NCBI GenBank assembly: GCA_963281155.1 | Contig: CAUJLY010000004.1 | Coordinates: 1,736,001-1,800,000, forward strand | Direction of reading: 5' to 3' | Origin: Rhabditophanes sp. KR3021 | Taxonomy: Eukaryota > Nematoda > Chromadorea > Rhabditida > Alloionematidae | DNA length: 64,000 bases | Part shown: one piece after another, positions 35,810 through 45,737 of the stretch | Position numbering within the stretch: position 1 is the first letter of the stretch | Layout: every line of letters starts with the position of its first letter | Made by a program: the position numbers and the translations under genes | The notes under the pieces: generated by a model | The model's input: only the letters and a program-made list of their open reading frames with translations | What the model was told of the DNA's origin: nothing | Databases searched by the model: none

Positions 35810-36049
35810 TTACATGGATCCAGATTCTAGATGCTCTTCTTCTGAAATTGGATAAAATTATATTATAGATATTGTATTGAAAACTGTATTAATCAAAATT
35901 ATGTTTATGATAAGTATGTAGAGATGCTTACGTTTTATCCTTTTATCAATTCTTCTACTTGACAGAATAAAGGCTATTATTGTGGCAAGGAGGGCTATAG
36001 CCATTAGGCAGGTGAAAACATAAATTACGATCATCCATGGAGTCCACAT
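35810..36049 (-). CDS. 49-residue single-pass membrane protein
   Basis: Two exons, 36049-35932 and 35841-35810, joined by a 90-bp intron with GTAAGC donor and TTTCAG acceptor in matching phase. The product starts MWTPWM, has one strong membrane helix at about residues 7-29 (VIYVFTCLMAIALLATIIAF), then a basic stretch (SRRIDKRIK) and an acidic tail EEHLESGSM. The charge pattern predicts N-out, C-in topology without a cleaved signal. A TTTATTTAG acceptor-like sequence lies 12 bases before the ATG and could receive a spliced leader. No homologue is known to me. The stop is 125 bp from the start of the vWA gene on the same strand, a spacing seen in nematode operons. Confidence 0.6.
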
Positions 36050-38100
36050 TTGTAGATGCTAAATAAAGTGTATAATTTGCTTGTACACACAATTAATCGT
36101 ATTATATAATGTTGAATAGAATAATGGTTTGTTTCTTTTGCAAACACCAAAAATAACGATAATAATTTTCGTATTATTAGAAAAAATTAAATGTGCGTGT
36201 TGCTTAAAGCAATATTAGAAGATGTATGTACAGCTAGACTGTCGCAAATATTGAAAGGTGTATCAGAAAAAAGAGAGAATTACTTGTCATATACTTGCTA
36301 GTAACTTGTTGTGATAAAATGTTCTGAGTAATATTTTAGTTTGCGTAGTTACAATGTTTAATGTTCTCTGATAGTGACTGTAGAAACAAGTTTTGACAGG
36401 TTTTAAGGAAAGAATCTGACATGGATATATTTAATATTTCCAATAAATCTTGATTTTGAGATTGACTGCTTCAAATCTTTATTGTCTTTTAATGCGCCGT
36501 AATCAAACTTTCAAAATATTAGAGATCAAATTTCGAAACCCAAAGTCACGTATCAATATATTTGATCACCTGTTTTTTGTGGTAAACTTAGGTATAACAT
36601 ATTTTTTGTGATAAACGAATACAGGAAAACAAAAAAACACATTCGATCAACTTGAAAAACTTGTATATATTTGTTGTCATTTTAAAGAACACTTTGACCA
36701 GCCATATTCTCCACAAACCAAAAATACTGATTTCTTAAACCGATGATGATATTTTTCCCTTTGCTAAGGTAAAGAAGCAAAATAATAGATATACAGATGT
36801 ATGCACTTCACTAAATATACATATACATTAGATCACCTTCACATCATCATCATTACACTTTATTCATTTTTTAAACAAAATATACCTTTAACATCACCAA
36901 TTTTCAATCTAAATTTTCATACTTAATCAATCGTGAGCGAATTTGTCAGACTATTTTGGTAATACAAACTTTTATTCTTCGCAATATTTCTTGATGTTGG
37001 TATTGGTACTAATGTTATTTTAATGTTTTTTGGTTCAATTTAGTCTCATTCCAATGTTTTTTTAAATAGTTGGTATCATTAAATTTTGATACTCAAATTT
37101 GGTTAAATAGTTTTGCTTTCGTCACTAACCACTATTTATAAAATCTTTTATCATAGCTTTTATTTTAAATGGTCGGTTTAGTTCTCGACACTCTAATTCT
37201 AGCCATGTACTTTAAATTAAATTTTTCCAATAAAGTTGGAGTAGCCACAAGTCACATGCTCTCACCACAGCCCAAAAACATTTGCCTTCTCTTCTTGTCG
37301 ACGACATAATCAAAAAGCAACACCAGTTCTATCACAATTAAATATCTATTAGTCATCTGTTAACCTTTAGTGAAGTATTTTTTACTCTGACATACCCTAT
37401 ACAAAGGAATCGTTAATTCCAGATTAAAACAGTCTCCACATCTACATTATTTTAATCAATTTGTTGTTACAAGTTGTTATTGCGATTTGTTATCTTTAAC
37501 TATTTAGACTTGCCAATCAATTTAACAATTCGTTATATGTATATTTGTACACATATCAATTTGTGTTAACTTTCATATTTATTAATATGGTGGTACCTTT
37601 TGTACTTTTCTCAATTAAACATCCCAACCAAACCAACTCTCCCTTTCCACTTCATTCAATAATGTTATGTGGGTCGTATGTGTGTGTTTGTATACTATTT
37701 CATCAACCAATACCCATAAATATTATAAATATTCGTGGCCATTCAAAACTAAAAATAAAAGGCTTTTTCATTATTTAGTTTCCTGCCATTATCATTACAT
37801 ACTATTTATTGGTCATTCATCGATGGAACAAGTACGAGTGTCGTCTCATACACATATCACATTACTTATACACACACGCACACACAGAGACTCTCTACCC
37901 CAATTTTCTGACCAAGATTCATGACACATCATAACACTTTTGTCTACTTTAAGTCCACGTACGTGCGTCCTATATTTATCTCTTGTTTATCTACCGTTCT
38001 TCACCAACTTCTGCAATTCCTATAACTTAAATAATTACATAGTTCCTTTTTAGGCGGATATCTAGCTTTAACAATCTTTCATACCAACTCAAGACAAAAA
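36050..38100. other. Divergent intergenic region upstream of rab-1
   Basis: About 2 kb, AT-rich, between the small membrane-protein gene (-) and rab-1 (+). Open frames near 37545-37924 are low-complexity and not supported. No RNA gene recognised. Confidence 0.4.
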
Positions 38101-40207
38101 ATGGCCGCCGTTAATCCTGAATAGTACGTTTATATATAGAGTGAGAGAGACTATTTGTCTATTTTTCTCAAAATCAATAGATATGAAGTAATTTTAGGAT
38201 TCGAGGGTATTTTTTATATTTCCCAATTTTTTGTAAATTATTTCCAAAGGTTGTTTGATTAAGGTGTATTAGCGGAGAAAATAAATTTGAGTTAAAAGGC
38301 TTCATTAGATTGTAAATAGGGTCAATTTTTGAGTTCAAACCTTATTTTGACATAAAGAATCAATTTTGTTGTATCAAAGTTAGATGATTCGCTATAGTAA
38401 ATGTTTCATTTCTTTTATAATCATCACCGGATGAAAGAACATGATACATATAAGTAATACGTTTATTTTGACATTAGTTTTGGAGTCTAAAATAGAAATC
38501 ATTTTAATCTTAAAAATCAAAAACAAAATTTGTAAAGTTGAAATAGCCTAAAAGATATAACGTCGTATAATTTATTAGGACGTATTGATAGCCAATCTAT
38601 AATAAGAACTCCCATTTAAAATCCTTAAAGTTCCAAAATATAAACAAGTATCTTAGATCGCAAAATTATGACTAAGATAGTTTTAATGCAATATTCTAAT
38701 ATACTTTCCTCTTTCCAGCGACTATTTATTCAAATTACTTTTGATCGGAGATTCAGGAGTAGGTAAGTAAATTTTATTAAAAAAGAAGAAACGTACAAAA
38801 AGTCAAAATATAAAACAAAGTTATTAAACATCATTATTTTAATATTCTTAGTATATTTTAACATCCACTTAATTCCTTCACAACTTCTAACATCATCAGC
38901 TTCCCATCACTTTCTTCAACGACATGCTCCCAATTGAATTGTCTTAGCATTTTTTTGTTTAATTATATATTTTGACATTGCTGTTGGGGCAACTACGATT
39001 GGTTCTGCAGCTTTTTTCCACATTCTGACTAATTTACCCTGAAGATAAGTTTGACGCACTTTTTACTGAATCCATTGTCCACATTTTCTTGAGGGGTCAC
39101 CCAGCGTAAGTTACTTGCATCATTGTTTTGACCCTATCACGGTGATCAATATGAGATGGATGATGATCATTTGGATTGTCATGGAAAGCCATGCAAACAA
39201 GTTGATGAACACGTACGTATTTTCTTCCATCACCACAAAGGGTTGATTCGAAAAGGTCTCCTTGTTATCGCAGACATAGTTTTGAATTCGGCCTCCCATG
39301 CTTGATGCTGTGCAGACACTTTTTGATCATGCCAGAAAAGAATCTTCCAGACTTCTTTGGATTGGTCTCTGTTGTTTACTTCTTTAAAGTTTCTTTAATA
39401 TCACATTCATAGATTCAAATAGAGTAAATTATTATTGAGCTTTATATTAAAAGAACTTTGATAAAACAAAAAAATGATGCTAACTATTCGTTTCTTTGGA
39501 GGCATATTTAGATTATTATTTCAAATTCGAAGTTTTCAATATTTACTAATTACTAATAATTCTAGGTAAAAGTTGTCTTCTTCTTCGTTTTGCCGATGAC
39601 ACTTACACCGAAAGTTACATCTCAACTATAGGAGTCGATTTTAAGATCCGTACCATTGACTTGGAAGGAAAGACTATCAAGCTCCAGATTTGGGACACTG
39701 CAGGTACGAATTTTTTTAATTTTGATTGATAATGCTTCGACTTTATAGGTCAGGAACGTTTCAGAACTATCACCTCGAGTTATTATCGTGGTGCCCATGG
39801 TATTATCGTTGTGTATGATACAACTGATCAAGAATCATTTAACAACGTCAAGCAATGGCTTCAAGAGATTGACAGATATGCCTGTGAGAATGTCAACAAG
39901 CTTTTGGTTGGTAACAAATGTGATTTGACAGAAAAGCGTGCTGTTGAAGAAAGTGTCGCTAGAGTAAGTAATCTTGAAGTAAAATAAAATAATATTGGTT
40001 TAGGAATATGCCGAACAACTAGGAATTCCTTTCCTCGAGACCTCTGCCAAAAATTCCAACAATGTTGAGCAAGCTTTCCTCAAAATGGCAGCTGAAATCA
40101 AAAATCGTATGGGTCCTCTACAAAAATCAGGAGGTGCCAATAGTGCTTCGGTACGTATTGGACCATCTCAACCAGTACAAGACAAGAAATCTGGCGGATG
40201 CTGCTAA
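38101..40207 (+). CDS. rab-1: Rab1 small GTPase
   Basis: Five exons: 38101-38123, 38719-38762, 39566-39703, 39749-39963 and 40004-40207; 207 residues, normal for Rab1. It controls ER-to-Golgi vesicle traffic. Seen: P-loop GDSGVGKS, split by the intron after GVG, switch [10 protein letters not shown], switch II WDTAGQERFR, guanine-binding NKCD and ETSAK, and a C-terminal double cysteine (GGCC) for geranylgeranylation. The effector region is essentially invariant with animal Rab1. All splice sites are GT-AG and phases fit. The first intron is 595 bp; the second (38763-39565, 803 bp) carries an antisense HNH-endonuclease relic. The other two introns are the usual 40-45 bp. Confidence 0.97.
38858..39395 (-). 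pseudogene. NUMOD4/HNH homing-endonuclease-like relic in rab-1 intron
   Basis: Reading the minus strand of the second rab-1 intron, three frames in succession give a NUMOD4-HNH protein. First [16 protein letters not shown] (about 39375-39320; compare the NUMOD4 opening E.WK.I....Y.VS). Then GGRIQN in another frame. Then [18 protein letters not shown] and SHIDHRDRV. After a one-base shift near 39125 comes [18 protein letters not shown], the diagnostic HNH block (NHIDG.K.NN...NLEWVT..EN). Two more shifts lead through [17 protein letters not shown] to [23 protein letters not shown] and a TAA at 38860-38858. At least four frame changes and an uncertain start mean it is dead. The conserved HNH histidines and asparagines are still readable. 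NUMOD/HNH proteins are typical of phages, bacteria and organelle introns, unusual in an animal nuclear gene. Confidence 0.7.
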
Positions 40208-41044
40208 ATACCGCACCATATTCAATATATGCTAATGTAATAACAACATTCAATATATTTAATACATCATCCCTTTTTTGACTAAATGTAAATGGTTGTC
40301 CAATGAGAAAGTTTCCAAAAAATGAGCCACCAACTAATCATTTCTGTAATCATAAATCTAAATTAATCTATTTGTGTTTTTTCGTCTCTTATTCTGATAT
40401 ATATGAATGATCATGCCCCTAAAATAAACATTTTTTATGCGATTCAAATCAAATAAATGGAACTTTTTAACAAAGACATAATTTATGTATTTATTTATTG
40501 TTTGAACTTATTTATAAATAGGAGCTTGTCTTACTATTTAGGTTTTGAAATGTTGCGGTACTATTTTTATATTATTACATCATTTTAATAATTGTGATAA
40601 ATGGGAGTTATAGTGAAGTCCTCTCTTTTATAATGTGTAGTTACTATCTATAGAATAAGGGGGATCATTTTTTATGATCAAAAGGATACCAAAAAATCTC
40701 AATTGTCCTTTGTATATAAACGATTGACTTTTATATTACCATTCAAGGTCTTGATCTGCGCCTTTCTATGATGCTATATAATGCTCCAGTCATCATGAAA
40801 ACGTTTACACTAGTTGATTGTAAACATTTATTTGTTGTCTAACAAACGTGTTTTGACTTTTCTTACTCCCTCTTAATATCCTTGAACTTTTTTTTCCACC
40901 GTCGGTATAAACTTCTTATTCAGGCAAATGTATTGTTAAGCGGTGGGTTGTAGCTACTATTTTTAGATCTTTTCATTTTATTTTAGATTCAACACAACTT
41001 CTTTGTAACTGTCTAAATATTTTGATCGAATATTTTGTCGATAA
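40208..41044. other. Spacer between rab-1 and TIL-protein gene
   Basis: 837 bp of AT-rich sequence containing the rab-1 3' UTR (several AATAAA signals, for example near 40422) and the promoter of the next gene. No other feature seen. Confidence 0.5.
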
Positions 41045-44000
41045 ATGAAGTTTCATTTGTTTGCTTTATTGGCATTCTTGCCACTTACTACTAGTAAACG
41101 TATATGTGAGCTACAAAACACATGTAGAAATTGCGACAATTTTAACAGATTTTCTTATTATCCATGTAAGCAAGATTCTGATTGTTTTCATGGCGAAATT
41201 TGTCAAGCTAAGTTTTGCTGTCCAAATGCCGAAACTATCACATCTACAGAAGCTCCTGCCAAAACATCCATCAGTACTTCTGATTCTGTGGACGAATCTA
41301 TCAATTTTACAATCCCAGCTGATTCAGCTCAAAAAAAAGAAATACCAAAATCAAGTATACCAAACTCCCAGTCGGATTCTAAATCAGAAACTAAATCAAA
41401 AGCCCAATCAGATTCTAAATGCCCTGACGGCTCATCTTGGCTTCGACTATGTAAACAAAACAGCGATTGCATATTTAGCGATGAAATCTGTGCGGAAGGC
41501 AAATGTTGTTTATGTAAGTGTGTCTAAATTGCAGTTAAGTCTAAAATAATTGCACTAAGACCATTTTAATAGTTTACTAATAACGACTTCTCTTTTTCTT
41601 TTACAGCTTGCAAACAAAAGCGTCGGCAAACGTTGCATGAGCTTGCTAATACCGACATATATGGAGTTTACATTCCTAAATGCGTTGACGACGGAGCTCT
41701 ATATAGAGCAAAGCAATGTAAAGCTGGAGTAAATGAGTGTTGGTGTGTCAATGGTTACGGGAAAAAAGTGGAAGGAATTAGATCATACTTTGATGATGTC
41801 CTCAATTGTGATTCCATTCCAAGGCCAGCCATTGTTTATAACTCTTCCAGAATTCAAAGCGTCAGGAGATCTCCACAAAGACATGACGTTTACAGAGGGT
41901 TCGTAGCGGAGTGCGGATTTAATGAACACTTTGTTCCTTGTTTGTCGAATTGTCAACCTAATTGCATGAGTCCACTTGAGCAAGACTGTATTACGGGAAA
42001 TGACTGTAAGTTGGTGTTTTTTGATTTTATTCAACATTTTCTATAGGTATTCCTGGTTGTCACTGTATGCCTGGCTTTATAAGAACAAATGAGTTACCTA
42101 ATTCACCTTGTGTTCAGGCAAACCAGTGCTTTTCCAGTATGATGGGTCAATCGCCTTCTCAGGAATCGATCTTAAATAATGCTCCTCAACCATTTCAATT
42201 CTCTCCATTTGCATCTCAAAAATGCCAGGATCCAAGGCGAGAATTCCATGTGTGTGGATCCACTTGCCCGATTTCCTGTGCCAACAGAATGACCAGTTGC
42301 AACTCTAACAGATGCGCACAGGGTTGTTTTTGCAAAGTCCCATATATCGTAGAAAATGGTGTTGATCCAACAAATTCAAAGTGTATTCTTCCATCTCAAT
42401 GTCCGCTTCTTTCACAAGGTCAACAACAGATTAGCATTCCTCCGCGCCAGACAAATAATCCTCAACAACAACCTTCGATCACCTCAATTCCTGGAAGAGT
42501 CCTGAATGGACAGTGTGCTGATCCTCTCAAAAATTTCCAGGTAACAAAAATGCTAACCAACAAATATATAAGCATAATAGGATGTGTTTTATTATAATTA
42601 GGCATACCACTAACAACATGATTTATTAAATTTATAAATACGAAAAATGAGAAGTAAACACAAACTCGTTGATGATGAGATCAGCTACCTCTTTATTAAG
42701 TTGCAAGTTTGCTTTGAGAACCTCTTCAACGGAAGAGTTGCCAGAATCCGCGTTTGAGGTTTGAAGGCTCTGATTAGGATTACCAAATAAAAACATTGAC
42801 ACCGTTTTAATTGTCAGCCCAGTCTTCGTCACTTCTTGAATCTGCCACTAGCCGTGGAGAAAGAATCAGATAAGTCAAGCTTTTCATAAAACAAAGCCTT
42901 TATTTCCTGTCTTAAACAAATGGTCTTTCGGTAGCTTTTGAAACATTTCTTATCAGAGTACCAGTTCAGTCCTCTATCAATCAATTGACAAGTTTCCCTT
43001 CTATTTTCAATATTTTCCTCTATTTGTGGTGATTAAGCGAAGGTAGGAATACTTCAGGTTGTTCTAAAACAGATCAATTATACCATAAAAGACTTCTAAA
43101 CTTACCATCCTCTACAAAAGACACACTTCCACCAAAGTCAAACTCTTTTCATTCCTAGATGTTTTACTTGGTGGCTTTTCTTCCAAAAATACCTTTCTTA
43201 CTAGCTGATCACTCAAATCAGAAACAATAGTTCTCTTTTTTCTTTTTCAGTCATAATAGGTAATAACGCCAAATATGACGTGATGTTGTTGCACTAAAAT
43301 AAGGAAATAATGCCAATAAAGCTTTATTTGATCATAATATCGCCAAAGTATAGTAGTTTTCAGCTAATGTTCAAATGTATAAGGTCTCAACGCCATTTAG
43401 AATAGTGATTCTTCGACTAATAAGCACTAAAATTCAAAAATATAATCAATACACTAATAATTCCAGGCATGCGGATCTTCATGCCCTATAGCGTGTGGCA
43501 ATCTTAATCCACAATGCCAAAATCAGTGTGTAGCCGGTACGTTTTTATTTTATAAATGTAGCATATGACTGTATTTCAGGTTGTTACTGTCGAGTTCCAT
43601 ATATTTTGAAGGATCTCAGTGATCCGGATTCAGAATGTTTACTTGTCTCGCAATGTAACAATTTACCAATGGGGTTTATGAATAGAGCTAAAATTATTAC
43701 TCCATACAATAACCAGTTTAATCAAAACTCTCAGTTTAATCAAAATTCACAGTTTAATCAAAACTCACAAGGTAATCAAAACTCCCCATTTAATCAAAAT
43801 CCGCAAGTTAACCAATTTAATCAAAATTCTCAATTTAATCAAAACTCTCAATTTAATCAAAACTCCCCATTTAACCAAAACTCTCAATTTAATCAACAGT
43901 TCCAACAATATAACGGCCAAAACATCCCACACTCCCCTGCCTCCCTCGAATTTTGCGCCAGAGACCCGAGGCGAGTTTGGACAAGTTGCGGAGGCTCCCT

Positions 44001-45737
44001 TCGCTGTAATCCTTCCTGCACAACAGAACAATCGCAAGGTATTCCATGCGACCAAAGAAACTGTAAGTTACTCAAATATTTAATCATCTCTAAGATACAC
44101 AAAAACGTGTAAATCTCTTTAGTATGCTTTGTTTATTTAATTGTCTATAAGAGACACCCACAAGACCGAAACTCTGTCCTTAAAACTGAAATGTTTCATT
44201 TATAAGCATAAAAATGCTATTTTTTACCACATTTTTATTAATTAAAATAAAACAGCCATAAATGTTTGCGTGCGATCAAAAATTAAAAAAACTAAACTTA
44301 TTTGCAAGTATTCTAAAGGTTGGTACACTCTTTTGAATAAGAAACAACATTAACAATAAAACCTATTTTGCTGACATCAATTAGTTTTTAATATCAAAGT
44401 TATAACAAAAATTGCCATAATAAGCAAATTTTTATTGTGCCCCTTAATGACAGATAAATTTACATTAAAAATTCGACAAAGTGTCTCTTGCAGAATGTCC
44501 CTAAAACTCAAATTAAAAAATGGAATTTAACACTAAAACTAAGCAAAGACTTTTACTTGTCTCTTCTAGAGAGATGTCCCTAAAACAGGGTGTACCTTCA
44601 AGACAGATTCAACTAATGCATCATAATTTGTTTGTTTTAGGCCAGCCTGGATGCACCTGTAAACAACCATTTGTTCTCCTTGATCACACTGATCCTCTTT
44701 CCAGTTGTATTTCCCGCGAATTTTGTCCAGCCGCAACCCCTCCACCTACTCCCTTCTCACCCTCTGATTCAGTGTTGATTGGGCCGCTTGGTGGTCGTCT
44801 GTCAACAAGATGTGCTGATCCACTTAAAGAATATCGAGTATGTGCTACCTCTTGTCCCATGGGTTGTAATAATTTGTCACCTAAAGATTGTGCACCCTGT
44901 GTAGCTGGGTGCTTCTGTAAGAATGGATTTATCTTTGAAGATGCTGTTAATTGGCAGATTTCAAAGTGTGTGACCATGGACACTTGTCCTTCCTTCAAAC
45001 TTCATATAGGAAATAGCCAATGCAATGACCCATTTGCTGAGTTTAAGGAGTGTGGAAGCCAATGCCCGGAGTATTGTGGTCAACCGCAAAAACCCATTTG
45101 CTCACCTTCTTGTTACGCGTCCTGTCAATGCAAACCAGGATACATAAGAGCGCAGAATTATCACTCTGCGCCTTGTGTGTCAGTGGCTGCTTGTACCTCA
45201 CTAAGTTCATTCTTAGCTAATGAAGACAAAGACAACAAGACGACACTTAATGATAATGGAGGAATTGAAAACTTCATCAAATCACCTTCCGCCTTTGCTG
45301 ATTTAAAGGTAGCAAAGGTGTTGGTTTCTTCTACAAAAACTGACAAAGCTACCGAAATTCACGTTCAATCTGTCTTGTCACAAATGTTGGCTTCAAGGTT
45401 TGAAAATTCGACAGATACTTTGTTGTTGGCGGTTCATAAATACGGAGACATTTCCTCAAATTGCAGTAGAATCGGAGAGGTATTAGTGATACGTGAGGTT
45501 CCGATCATCTTAGATGCCATCAATCTAAATTCTTCTCTGACCCAAAAAACAATTTTGTGGGACGAGCCCATTGATGTGTTGTCGTTTGTAGGGCGGGCAG
45601 TGGCCCTTCACAACATAACTGCTCTAAACTTGTCACCTCCAACGATGGCAGGATCGGCATATATGGCAACTCTTGGACAAGACATACCAATTTCATGTGC
45701 CGTCATTGGACTCTCCGATCAGACAACTTTTAATTGA
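41045..45737 (+). CDS. Secreted thyroglobulin-1 / TIL-repeat protein with SOD-like C-terminus
   Basis: Six exons: 41045-41513, 41607-42005, 42047-42540, 43467-43536, 43580-44062 and 44641-45737; 1003 residues, all GT-AG and in phase. A signal peptide (FHLFALLAFLPLTTS) is followed by two small cysteine clusters, then a thyroglobulin type-1 domain at about 158-230 with its CWCV at 201-204. Six TIL-type modules follow, each with the pattern CxDP..ef..CgssCP..C......C..gC.C..gyi......C......C. Between modules 3 and 4 is a QFNQNS hexapeptide repeat. The last ~160 residues match Cu/Zn superoxide dismutase around VHKYGDISSNC (His904), FVGRAVALHN (His962) and SCAVIGL, but most metal ligands are lost. 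TIL modules inhibit serine proteases; a matrix or egg/sperm-surface role is inference. The 926-bp third intron contains an antisense relic. Confidence 0.88.
42632..43250 (-). pseudogene. Antisense coding relic in TIL-gene intron
   Basis: On the minus strand of the intron 42541-43466, protein-like text runs from RTIVSDLSDQLVRKVFLEEKP (near 43250), through FDFGGSVSFVED, a credible intron (G|GTAAGT to TTTTAG, about 43106-43062) into EQPEVFLPSLN, then ENIENRRETCQLIDRGLNWY to LDLSDSFSTASGRFKK, and finally TKTGLTIKTVSMFLFGN to KEVADLIINE (42832-42655). It needs at least three frame changes, so it is not functional. Retention of an intron argues against a processed retrocopy. The family is not recognised. 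Confidence 0.45.
43714..43899 (+). repeat. 18-bp coding repeat (QFNQNS hexapeptide)
   Basis: About ten imperfect copies of an 18-bp unit CAGTTTAATCAAAACTCT within exon 5 of the TIL-protein gene, translating to QFNQNS with P/V/G substitutions. The repeat keeps the frame and probably forms a flexible linker between TIL modules; such arrays expand and contract readily. Confidence 0.9.

Noticed and set aside
37545..37924. Two overlapping plus-strand open frames of 77 and 85 codons
   Set aside because: Low-complexity, AT-driven residues, no start context, no family resemblance and no splice partners.
43765..44102. Minus-strand open frames opposite the QFNQNS repeat
   Set aside because: They exist only because an 18-bp repeat keeps all frames open; the plus-strand exon explains the sequence.
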